In this document: one piece after another, positions 1 to 7,089 of the stretch
Position numbering within the stretch: position 1 is the first letter of the stretch
Layout of the letters: each line of letters opens with the position of its first letter
From: Rhizobium sp. WSM4643
GTDB lineage: Bacteria > Pseudomonadota > Alphaproteobacteria > Rhizobiales > Rhizobiaceae
Length of the DNA stretch: 64,000 bases
Assembly (NCBI RefSeq): GCF_025152745.1
Contig: NZ_CP104040.1
Span: 2,728,001 to 2,792,000, forward strand
Reading direction: 5' to 3'
Position numbers and translations under genes: made by a program
The notes under the pieces: model-generated
Database searches by the model: none
What the model saw: only the letters and a program-made list of their open reading frames with translations
What the model was told of the DNA's origin: nothing

Positions 1-684
1 ATCGTCCAGGAAGGCATTGTCGATTCCGACGTACACTTCTACGCCTTCGGCGAGGCCTGGGGGCCTGAGAACAACAAGCCGGACCAATATTTCGACTTCG
101 AACCGGGCAACGGCATCCACGACATCCACATGAACCAGGGCGATGGCGGCAGCTTCAAGGCCACCAACGGGCCGAACCAGGATGGCGCCCTGCTCGTCCA
201 TTTCAATGATACCGACGAATGGGCGGCGATCTTCCTCTGCTTCCAGTCGCAGAACTGGAACACCGATGCGCTGACCGGTCATCCGCTTTCCGACAGCCGC
301 GGCGGCCAGGGCCGCGGCGAAGGCACACGCCGGCCGCAGCCGATCGTCGCCTCGTCGCTGCGCATCGTCGCCGCGCTGATCAACCCGGTAAACGGCGAAG
401 GCGGCACCGAGGCCGAAACGGTAACGATCATCAACCGCTCCGACATGGAGGCATCGCTCGACGGCTGGAAGCTGGAGGACGAAAACGGCAGGAGCCAGAC
501 GCTGTCGGGATCGCTTAGCGCCGGCGAGTTGCGCACCATAGCGCTCGATGCCGCAGCCGGCGGCCCGCAGCTTGCCAACAGGGGCGGCGACATCATCCTT
601 CGCAATGCTGACGGCGCCGTGGCCGACCGGGTCGGCTACGGCAAGAGCGAGACGGCGAACGAAGGTTGGACGACGATCTTCTGA
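1..684 (+). CDS. DUF2278 family protein with C-terminal lamin-tail domain (5' partial)
   Basis: The reading frame is open from base 1, so the gene starts upstream of the window; 227 codons remain before the TGA. The visible N-terminal part (DVHFYAFGEAWGPE, then GIHDIHMNQG and a DWAAIFLCFQSQ-like stretch) resembles the DUF2278/YukJ family. Residues from about 115 onward (SLRIVAALINPVNGEGG, TVTIINRSD, LDGWKLED, GDIILRNADG) look like a lamin-tail beta-sandwich, a domain that in bacteria often occurs in secreted or nuclease-associated proteins. The biochemical role is unknown. Family assignment is from remembered motifs; the lamin-tail part is the firmer of the two. Confidence 0.75.
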   Translation: MVQEGIVDSDVHFYAFGEAWGPENNKPDQYFDFEPGNGIHDIHMNQGDGGSFKATNGPNQDGALLVHFNDTDEWAAIFLCFQSQNWNTDALTGHPLSDSRGGQGRGEGTRRPQPIVASSLRIVAALINPVNGEGGTEAETVTIINRSDMEASLDGWKLEDENGRSQTLSGSLSAGELRTIALDAAAGGPQLANRGGDIILRNADGAVADRVGYGKSETANEGWTTIF

Positions 685-790
685 TTGGCGCCCTGGCTGC
701 CTGGTTTGCAAAACGGGGAGCCTATGGAGCTGTATGGCTTGTGCCACATGTTGCTCTTCGTATGCGCTCAGTGCATTCGCGGCTCTCTGC

Positions 791-956
791 CGCTCACCCC
801 CTCAACCGGCTGCCGCCACCTCTCCCCGCTGGGAGAAGAGATTCGCGGCAACGCCTCGCCTCCTCGAAAGCGTTCGTTATGTAAGCGAAAGCTTACGGCT
901 TGGTTCCCTCTTCTCCCCAGCGGGGAGAAGGTGGCCCGAAGGGTTGGATGAGGGGG
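791..956. repeat. Dispersed palindromic intergenic repeat (two-arm element)
   Basis: The gap between the DUF2278 gene and the aminotransferase is filled by an imperfect inverted repeat. The left arm holds CACCCCCTCA and CTCCCCGCTGGGAGAAG. The right arm holds CTTCTCCCCAGCGGGGAGAAG followed by GGTGGCCCGAAGGG and GGATGAGGGGG. The same arms recur at 45266-45395/46568-46607 (split by an IS110 element) and partly at 32943-32985. It is a non-coding dispersed repeat of the kind common in Rhizobium chromosomes. Confidence 0.8.
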
Positions 957-989
957 CCGCACGGCACGCCCTCTCCTCAACCTCTCACG

Positions 990-2210
990 TCAGCCGCCGA
1001 TTTCGGCCGAGATCAGCGCGCTCAGGCGACCAATGCCGTCCTCGATCATCTGCTCGTTGGCGCAGGAGAAGCTGACGCGGAAGGTGTTGGCGCCCGAACC
1101 ATCGGCGAAGAACGCCTTGCCGGGCACGAAGGCGACCTTGGCGGTTTCGAGTGATTTCGCCAGCAGCTTGGCGCCGTCCATGCCCTCGGGCAGCGTGATC
1201 CAGATGAACATGCCGCCCTCCGGCTTCGTCCAACTGGTGCCTTCCGGCATGTATTTGTCAAGTGCGGCCAGCATGCAGTCGCGGCGCTTGCTGTAGGCGG
1301 CCTTGATCTTGGCGACCTGCGCATCGAAGCCGCGCTCGGCGACATCTGATATCGCCATCTGGTTGATCGTCGAAGAATGCAGGTCGGCCGCCTGCTTCAT
1401 CAGCACCAGCTTGCGGATGACGGGCGCGTTTGCGACGATGAAGCCGACGCGAAGACCGGGTGCCAGCGTCTTCGAGAAGCTGCCGCAATAGATCGTGCGC
1501 GTATCGTTGATATGGCCCTTCTCGGCGATCTCGAGCGCCAGGATCGGCGGGATCGGATCGCCGTCGTAACGCAGCGACTGGTAGGCCGCATCCTCGATGA
1601 GGGCGATGTCGAGATCTTCTGCCAGTGCCAAGACCTTTTTGCGGCCGTCGAGATCGACGGTCTCGCCGGTCGGGTTGGAGAAGTCGGCGGAAAGATAGGC
1701 GAACTTCACCTTGCCGCCGGCAGCGGAAGCGGCCGCGCGGTAGGACTCGGGCGTCCGATTACCGTTCGGCGTCAGCTGGTCGTAGGCTGGTTCATAGGCG
1801 TTGAAGGCCTGCAGCGCGCCGAGATAGGTCGGCCAAGTCACGAGTGCGGTGTCATCAGGCGACAGGAAGAGCTTGCCGAGATAATCGAGACCCTGCTGCG
1901 AACCGGACACGATGAAGACATTGTCGAGCTCGCAAGGGATGCCGAGAGCCGCCATCTGCCCGACCAGCCATTCGCGCAGCGGCTTGTAGCCCTCGCTGAC
2001 CGAATATTGCAGCGCCGAATTGACGGCTGCGCCGTCGAAGATATCGGCATAGGCCTGCTTGAACTCTCGATCCGGAAACAGCGCCGGATCAGGAATGCCG
2101 CCGGCAAAGGAGATGATGTCGGGCCGGTCGAGAAGCTTCAGGAGCTCGCGGATTTCGGATGCGCGCATGCGCGACGAGCGCGACGCAAACATGGTGTCCC
2201 AGTTCAGCAT
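990..2210 (-). CDS. PLP-dependent aminotransferase, class I/II (LysN / 2-aminoadipate type)
   Basis: A 406-residue fold-type I aminotransferase. The N-terminal segment RPDIISFAGGIPDPALFP is typical of the 2-aminoadipate/aromatic transaminase (LysN/ARO8-like) group. The Schiff-base lysine lies in YCGSFSKTLAPGLRVGF, and the substrate-carboxylate arginine region is FRVSFS near the C-terminus. There is no GntR domain, so it is a free-standing enzyme rather than a MocR regulator. It is divergent from ilvE across a 266-base gap containing a palindrome, so joint regulation is possible. The substrate is not determinable from sequence; a branched-chain or aromatic amino acid is plausible. Confidence 0.85.
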   Translation of the reverse strand: MLNWDTMFASRSSRMRASEIRELLKLLDRPDIISFAGGIPDPALFPDREFKQAYADIFDGAAVNSALQYSVSEGYKPLREWLVGQMAALGIPCELDNVFIVSGSQQGLDYLGKLFLSPDDTALVTWPTYLGALQAFNAYEPAYDQLTPNGNRTPESYRAAASAAGGKVKFAYLSADFSNPTGETVDLDGRKKVLALAEDLDIALIEDAAYQSLRYDGDPIPPILALEIAEKGHINDTRTIYCGSFSKTLAPGLRVGFIVANAPVIRKLVLMKQAADLHSSTINQMAISDVAERGFDAQVAKIKAAYSKRRDCMLAALDKYMPEGTSWTKPEGGMFIWITLPEGMDGAKLLAKSLETAKVAFVPGKAFFADGSGANTFRVSFSCANEQMIEDGIGRLSALISAEIGG

Positions 2211-2284
2211 GAAGTTTCCTCGTATTTTCTATACCGCCGACAAATCATGCCGCGGAAATTATGTCAATAATACTGACCTATTTT

Positions 2285-2301
2285 CTTGTCATAGTGACAA
2301 G
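2285..2301. promoter_or_regulatory. Palindrome in aminotransferase/ilvE divergent promoter region
   Basis: CTTGTCA-TAG-TGACAAG is a perfect 7-base inverted repeat with a 3-base centre, lying between the two divergent genes. Such spacing suits a dimeric helix-turn-helix regulator. A second hairpin with arms GGCGGCG/CGCCGCC lies at 2426-2446, just upstream of the ilvE start. The binding protein is unknown. Confidence 0.45.
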
Positions 2302-2476
2302 TGTAGACTCCGTCCGATATCAAGGCGCTCGATCCAGAATTTGCTGCTCGATGTCAGCCCCATCAAGCGATTATTCCGCTGATCAAAGCCGAACCGGCTG
2401 ATTCAGACCTTTCCAAGACCGGCTCGGCGGCGCTAGTGTCGCCGCCACTATTCAATGTACTATCAAGGTGCCAGCA

Positions 2477-3577
2477 ATGACCGTGACGTCGGCCTCTCCT
2501 GAAATCAAAATCGAACTCCACAAGTCCCCCGTCTCCGACGCCGACCGCTTCCAGGCACTGGCGACGCCCGGCTTCGGCAAGGTCTTCACGGATCATATGG
2601 TCCTGGCACGATGGACTGCCGACAAGGGCTGGCACGATACGAAGGTTACGCCGAGGCGTCCCTTGGAGCTCGACCCTGCGAGCGCCGTGCTGCACTACGC
2701 TCAGGAAATCTTCGAAGGCATGAAAGCCTACAAGGCAGATGATGGCCGGATCCTGCTCTTTCGGCCTGAAGAGAACGCCCGCCGCTTCATGCAGTCGGCA
2801 AACCGCATGGCGATGCCTCCCGTGCCGGAAGAACTCTTCCTGAAGGCGGTCGAAGAACTGGTCCGCGTCGACAAGGCCTGGATTCCGTCCGGCGACGCCA
2901 GCCTGTACATTCGCCCCTTCATGTTCGCCAACGAGGCGTTTCTCGGCGTTCGTCCGGCTCAGGAATATATCTTCTGCATCATCGCCTCTCCGGTCGGCGC
3001 CTACTTCAAGGGCGGCGCGAAGGCCGTCTCCCTTTGGGTCGAGACCGAATACACCCGTGCAGCCAGCGGCGGCACGGGTGCGGCAAAATGCGGCGGAAAC
3101 TACGCAGCCAGCCTCGTGGCGCAAGCCGAAGCGTCGAAGAAGGGTTGCGATCAGGTCGTCTTCCTGGACGCCGCAGAGCACCGCTGGGTCGAAGAACTCG
3201 GCGGCATGAACATCTTCTTCGTGATGAACGATGGATCAGTAGTGACCCCGCCCCTTGGCGGCACGATTCTGCCGGGCATCACCCGGGCCTCCGTGATCGT
3301 ACTCGCCGAAGAAAGGGGCTTGCGCGTCGAGCAGCGCCCCTACTCGTTCGCGGAATGGCAAGACGACGCTGCCAGTGGCAGGCTCGCCGAAGCCTTCGCT
3401 TGCGGCACTGCCGCAGTCCTGGCGGGCATCGGCCTGGTTCGACATGCCGGCGGCGAATTTCCAGTGGGAAACGGACAGACCGGCAAGTTGACCGGCGAAC
3501 TGCGCCAGCAGCTCGTCAGTCTGCAGAAGGGCGTAACGAACGATGAGCACGGCTGGACGCGCCTCATCCCGGCCTGA
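2477..3577 (+). CDS. ilvE: Branched-chain amino acid aminotransferase
   Basis: Transfers the amino group between glutamate and the 2-oxo acids of leucine, isoleucine and valine, the last step of their synthesis. It is a fold-type IV PLP enzyme. Recognisable family segments are LHYAQEIFEGMKAYK, LYIRPFMFA, the PLP-lysine motif GAAKCGGNYAAS, EELGGMNIFFV and LPGITRASVIVLA. The ATG at 2477 is chosen over an in-frame GTG at 2468 because AAGG at 2465-2468 sits at good ribosome-binding distance; this gives 366 residues, normal for the family. ilvC and ilvIH lie elsewhere in the window, so the pathway is split over several loci. Confidence 0.95.
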   Translation: MTVTSASPEIKIELHKSPVSDADRFQALATPGFGKVFTDHMVLARWTADKGWHDTKVTPRRPLELDPASAVLHYAQEIFEGMKAYKADDGRILLFRPEENARRFMQSANRMAMPPVPEELFLKAVEELVRVDKAWIPSGDASLYIRPFMFANEAFLGVRPAQEYIFCIIASPVGAYFKGGAKAVSLWVETEYTRAASGGTGAAKCGGNYAASLVAQAEASKKGCDQVVFLDAAEHRWVEELGGMNIFFVMNDGSVVTPPLGGTILPGITRASVIVLAEERGLRVEQRPYSFAEWQDDAASGRLAEAFACGTAAVLAGIGLVRHAGGEFPVGNGQTGKLTGELRQQLVSLQKGVTNDEHGWTRLIPA

Positions 3578-3910
3578 AATCCGGACGTTCCACACCAACG
3601 GCGGCGTCAGCACCGACATGGTGGACGCCGCTTTCCGCCTCGCCCGGAAAAGCCGTCGGGCTGGCGATCTATTCCGCCCTCGTCGGAGTTCGTTTCGATC
3701 TGCACGATACACTGCGTATGTTCTTCGAGCCGACAGCCATTAAGCAATCCGCGGATCGCTTTCGAAACGGACGCCGCCCGGTTTTTTGGGGCCGAGTCAG
3801 CCGGGAAAAACCATCGTCAACTTCCCATTTGGCGACAGAAATAGTACCGACGCCAAAACGGTTCGCCATTGACCGATGCCAAGTGATTTCTTACTGTTTA
3901 TTAATCGATA
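3578..3910. other. Gap without a convincing gene
   Basis: About 330 bases between ilvE and the antitoxin gene. Short frames exist (for example 3543-3743 on the plus strand) but show no family motif, no ribosome-binding site and unlike codon use. The stretch may contain a decayed gene; nothing more can be supported. Confidence 0.5.
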
Positions 3911-3924
3911 GAGGAAAGGTAAGA

Positions 3925-4134
3925 ATGGCCACCGCAACCCTCTCTACAAAATTCCAGATCTCCATTCCCAAGGAAGTGCGCGAACAACAACACTGGTCGG
4001 CGGGACAGGAATTCGTGTTCATTCCCAAAGGCAAAGGCGTATTGCTGATGCCGGTCCCGACGCTTGCCGATCTTCGCGGCATCGCCGAAGGTGCAGACAA
4101 GACAAACTACCGCGACCGGAACGACCGTTTCTGA
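3925..4134 (+). CDS. AbrB/MazE-type antitoxin of a PIN-toxin module
   Basis: A 69-residue protein beginning MATATLSTKFQISIPKEVRE, the swapped-hairpin AbrB DNA-binding fold (TKFQ.SIPKEVR). The C-terminal residues 45-69 would wrap the toxin. The start is supported by GAGGAAAGG at 3911-3919. The stop overlaps the toxin start as TGATG, indicating translational coupling. By family knowledge it represses its own operon and neutralises the PIN toxin. Confidence 0.88.
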   Translation: MATATLSTKFQISIPKEVREQQHWSAGQEFVFIPKGKGVLLMPVPTLADLRGIAEGADKTNYRDRNDRF

Positions 4135-4511
4135 TGCGCGTGATCGACAGCTCCGCATGGATAGAATGGCTGACGAAAAGTGCTGCTGGAATCCAGCTGC
4201 AGGCCGAAATCCCGGAACGCGATCAATGCATCGTTCCGACGATCGTGCAGCTCGAGCTTTCCAAATGGCTGGCACGCGAAAAGGACGAGGAAGCCGTCGA
4301 CAGCTTCATCGCTTATACCGCAACATGCATGGTTGTTTCTCTCGACACGACGCTTGCTCGCCGTGCTGCCGAAATATCGGCAGCCCATAAACTCGCCACC
4401 GCCGATGCGATCATTTATGCAACCTCCGAGCGCCTCGATGCCGATATCCTGACCTGCGATGCCCATTTCAAGGATCTCGAACGCGTCATCTATATCGATA
4501 AAAAAGACTGA
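4134..4511 (+). CDS. vapC: VapC-type PIN-domain ribonuclease toxin
   Basis: A 125-residue PIN nuclease. The acidic metal-binding residues are visible: D5 in MRVIDSSAWIEW, a glutamate in VQLELSKW, and aspartates in ATADAIIYATS and LTCDAHF. Family members cleave specific RNAs when released from the antitoxin. The start codon overlaps the stop of the AbrB-type antitoxin by one base. The pairing with an AbrB antitoxin is the usual VapBC arrangement. Confidence 0.9.
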   Translation: MRVIDSSAWIEWLTKSAAGIQLQAEIPERDQCIVPTIVQLELSKWLAREKDEEAVDSFIAYTATCMVVSLDTTLARRAAEISAAHKLATADAIIYATSERLDADILTCDAHFKDLERVIYIDKKD

Positions 4512-4629
4512 TCCGCATGTGACCCAAGCCCTCGACGGCTGGGCACAACGCTTCTATCACAAACCGGGAAATGATAATCTGGCATCTGGAATGGCTGAAA
4601 ACCGGCATGTGCAGGCGGCACCGAATCCA

Positions 4630-4881
4630 ATGGCGAAAATGACGATCTCGCTTCCGGATAATCTGGCGGAATACGTCGAAAACCGTGTCGCAAGCGGCAG
4701 ATACAGCAGTGCTGACGCATTCCTGGCAGAGCTCATTCTGAAGGACCAGCTCCATCACAAGCTTGACGACGACGAACTGCGCAACATCCTGAGACAGGCT
4801 GAGGAAAGCGGCCCGAGCGATCGACGCATTCCCGACATCCTGTCGGAAACGAAGGCGAAGCTGCGTGACAATAGCCTATAG
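4630..4881 (+). CDS. ParD-like ribbon-helix-helix antitoxin
   Basis: An 83-residue protein starting MAKMTISLPDNLAEYVENRV; the short beta strand (MTISLP) followed by two helices is the ribbon-helix-helix fold of ParD/CopG antitoxins, with an acidic C-terminal toxin-binding tail. In-frame starts also exist at 4591 and 4639; the family usually begins just before MTISLP. It overlaps the following toxin gene by 17 bases, indicating a coupled pair. Confidence 0.82.
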   Translation: MAKMTISLPDNLAEYVENRVASGRYSSADAFLAELILKDQLHHKLDDDELRNILRQAEESGPSDRRIPDILSETKAKLRDNSL

Positions 4882-5200
4882 GCTGACCCGAAAGGCGGAC
4901 GCGGTGCTATCAGGCATCGACGAATATGCTTGCCTCAACTTCGGCGAGGCGCAGGCAGACGCCTATCTTCTCGACTGGGACAGGATTTTCGTGCTTCTTT
5001 CCCATGCTCCCTCCATGGGAGAAGAGTGCGACGAACTCGGCGTCGGCCTTCGCCGCCTCCTCCACATGCGCCACGTCGCCTTCTACCGGGTGACATCGGC
5101 AGGGATTGTCGTCATTGACATCATCGACGCGGACCGGCTTCCCGAAAGACATCTTCAATCCAACCAACGCCCGCGATCGGCCGAACAGCATGCCTCTTGA
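4865..5200 (+). CDS. ParE/RelE-type toxin
   Basis: A 111-residue protein with the ParE pattern: YRLTRKADAVLSGIDEY, FGEAQADAYLLDWDRIFVLL, GLRRLLHMRHVAFYRV and GIVVIDIIDADR. The start is probably the GTG at 4865, inside the antitoxin gene. ParE toxins usually poison DNA gyrase, RelE types cleave mRNA; the sequence favours ParE. The C-terminal tail after DADRLPERHL is longer than in most family members and runs into the start of the next gene. Confidence 0.82.
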   Translation: MTIAYRLTRKADAVLSGIDEYACLNFGEAQADAYLLDWDRIFVLLSHAPSMGEECDELGVGLRRLLHMRHVAFYRVTSAGIVVIDIIDADRLPERHLQSNQRPRSAEQHAS

Positions 5201-5777
5201 GCGCACCTTTTACTTCTATGAGGAAAATGCCGAGACCTACGCCAACCGGGCGCGCGGCCTGCCAAAGCAGCAGCTCGATGCCTTTCTCGCTGGGCTTGCG
5301 CCGGGTGCGGCCATCCTCGAACTCGGCTGCGGCGGCGGGCAGGACAGCGCCTACATGCTGGCGCACGGTTTCGACGTGACGCCGACGGATGGCTCGGCCG
5401 AGCTTGCAAGAAAGGCCGAAGTGCTGATCGGCAGGTCGATCAGGGTCATGTTGTTCCAAGAGCTCGACGCCGATAGCGCCTTCGACGGAGTCTGGGCACA
5501 GGCAAGCCTTCTCCACGTCCCGAGGCCCGAGCTGCCCGCCGTCTTCGCCCGCATCCGGCGTGCCCTGAGGACGGGCGGCATCATTCACGCGACATTCAAG
5601 GCAGGCGATGCGGAAGGCCATGACGGCTTCGGTCGTTATTACAACTACCCCTCAGCCGAATGGCTGTCGGAGCTTTTGACGAAGGGCGGCTGGCGGAATA
5701 TCGCCATCAGCGAAAGCGACGGCGGCGGCTATGACGGCAAGCCGACCCGCTGGCTCGTGGTGGGCGCGCAACGATAA
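5190..5777 (+). CDS. Class I SAM-dependent methyltransferase
   Basis: A 195-residue protein with a complete small class I methyltransferase core: motif I ILELGCGGGQDSAYM, motif II DVTPTDGS, and a motif-IV-like FDGVWAQASLLHVPRPELP. The ATG at 5190 overlaps the last 11 bases of the toxin gene, so it may be translated with the toxin-antitoxin operon. The substrate is unknown. Residues FYEENAETYANR before motif I are typical for UbiE/TehB-like small-molecule methyltransferases. Confidence 0.82.
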   Translation: MPLERTFYFYEENAETYANRARGLPKQQLDAFLAGLAPGAAILELGCGGGQDSAYMLAHGFDVTPTDGSAELARKAEVLIGRSIRVMLFQELDADSAFDGVWAQASLLHVPRPELPAVFARIRRALRTGGIIHATFKAGDAEGHDGFGRYYNYPSAEWLSELLTKGGWRNIAISESDGGGYDGKPTRWLVVGAQR

Positions 5778-5967
5778 AGGCCAGAGCTTCCGCCCTATGT
5801 TCGGCACGCAGTTCTTGGCGCCGTCGCGATTTCAGGTGAAAACGCCGCTCCCCCTCCGTCAATAGAGAACAAACCCTTCTCCTTGAGTGTGTTGGCTCCC
5901 AGTCGTTTCGTGTCGGCTGAGACATCGAGAAACTCGCGCACGATCGTCGGATTTTTCTTCTTCAGCG

Positions 5968-5992
5968 GGAACCGAAAACCATCAAGGGGGTT
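5968..5992 (+). promoter_or_regulatory. EcfG/RpoE2-type general-stress promoter (GGAAC-N17-GTT)
   Basis: GGAAC at 5968-5972 and GTT at 5990-5992 are separated by exactly 17 bases, matching the consensus for the alphaproteobacterial general stress sigma factor. It lies 35 bases before the ATG of the small HhH protein and would drive it together with the downstream methyltransferase. Two further promoters of identical spacing are at 8919-8943 and 14177-14201. Confidence 0.7.
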
Positions 5993-6027
5993 CGATCACA
6001 ATCTGACGAAGCCGGCTATAGCTGAAC

Positions 6028-6291
6028 ATGCCGCAGGTATCTCAAAAGCGGACGAGGATTGGACGGGGAGATACCAAAGATCTCTTGTTGACCACCTGTC
6101 TCCCAGGATGGATTGCCCGTTCGCTCGCCAGAAGCGGAATTCACCGAATGAGCCAATTGGCAGACATGAAGAACGCCGAACTTCTCAAACTCTCGGGGAT
6201 CGGCCCTCGGTCCGTTGAGCAGATACGGTCGGCTGTTAGAAAATTCAAGCGCAACCGAACACACATCTCGGCGGCGCATTCTAAGGAATGA
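6028..6291 (+). CDS. Small helix-hairpin-helix protein (RpoA-CTD-like)
   Basis: An 87-residue basic protein. Residues 37-70 (SGIHRMSQLADMKNAELLKLSGIGPRSVEQI, read here only as landmarks) follow the helix-hairpin-helix pattern seen in the RNA polymerase alpha C-terminal domain and other DNA-binding HhH modules, with LSGIGPRSV as the hairpin. No ribosome-binding site is obvious. Reality is supported by the stress-type promoter 35 bases upstream and by the 25-base gap to the next gene in the same direction. Role unknown; nucleic-acid binding is inferred. Confidence 0.6.
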   Translation: MPQVSQKRTRIGRGDTKDLLLTTCLPGWIARSLARSGIHRMSQLADMKNAELLKLSGIGPRSVEQIRSAVRKFKRNRTHISAAHSKE

Positions 6292-6316
6292 TCGACGCTG
6301 CGGATTGGAGTAAGGA

Positions 6317-7060
6317 ATGAATGAGAAAGCTCGACTGGAAAGCGACATCGCAGCCCTGAGGCCATGGTTTCACAATCTGCGAATTAACGGCGTTCAAACC
6401 GCGCCGGATCATTTCCTCGGTGACTATCCGTCCTTCAAATGGGCACACTTTCAGCAGGTTGTGCCTGAAGATCTCAACGGATGCAGCGTTCTGGACATCG
6501 GCTGCAACGCCGGGTTCTACTCGCTTGAAATGAAAAGAAGAAATGCCGGGCGGGTCGTCGGAATCGATTCCGACCCGCATTATCTCAGGCAAGCTGAGTT
6601 CGCAGCCAGAGAGACAGGTGAGGATATCGAGTTCAAGCTGATGTCGGTGTACGAGGTGGAAAAACTCAGGGAGAGATTTGACCTGGTCCTTTTCATGGGT
6701 GTCCTTTATCACCTGCGGCATCCGCTACTGGCACTCGACCTTCTGCATGAGCATGTTGTCGGCGGAAAGATGCTGTTTCAATGCATGCAGCGGGGTGAAG
6801 AGGAAGTCGCGGCACTCGAGGAAAATTACGACTTCTCCGACGCGACAATATTTGAGCAGCACGGCTTTCCGAAGCTTTATTTCGTGGAAGAACGTTACGC
6901 CGGCGACCCCACCAATTGGTTCATTCCGAACAAGGCGGCAGTCGAAGCGATGCTGAGAAGCGCTGGGTTTGTCATTCGTGCAAATCCGGAACGGGAAGTT
7001 TATCTGGTGGAACATGGGACGCGCCATCCCATGGCGGAACCGCCTCCGGCACTTTGCTGA
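6317..7060 (+). CDS. SAM-dependent methyltransferase, TIGR04290-like
   Basis: A 247-residue protein with class I motifs: VLDIGCNAGFYSLEM (motif I), GIDSDPHYL (motif II), FDLVLFMGVLYHLRHP (motif IV and following helix). The overall string, including WFHNL near the start and NWFIPN near the end, resembles the family TIGR04290 (Rta_06860 methyltransferases) and more distantly the CmoB-type fold. GGAG at 6307-6310 supports the start. It lies in an operon with the HhH protein and near the inositol-phosphate and glycan genes, so a sugar or lipid headgroup substrate is plausible but unproven. Confidence 0.82.
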   Translation: MNEKARLESDIAALRPWFHNLRINGVQTAPDHFLGDYPSFKWAHFQQVVPEDLNGCSVLDIGCNAGFYSLEMKRRNAGRVVGIDSDPHYLRQAEFAARETGEDIEFKLMSVYEVEKLRERFDLVLFMGVLYHLRHPLLALDLLHEHVVGGKMLFQCMQRGEEEVAALEENYDFSDATIFEQHGFPKLYFVEERYAGDPTNWFIPNKAAVEAMLRSAGFVIRANPEREVYLVEHGTRHPMAEPPPALC

Positions 7061-7089
7061 AGAAATTCAGGTCCAAACCGCTTCTGCAG

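Noticed and set aside
3543..3743. Small plus-strand frame after ilvE
   Set aside because: Overlaps the ilvE end, no motif, no ribosome-binding site.
5707..5925. Minus-strand frame in the gap after the small methyltransferase
   Set aside because: Partly antisense to the methyltransferase, arginine-rich, and no family resemblance.
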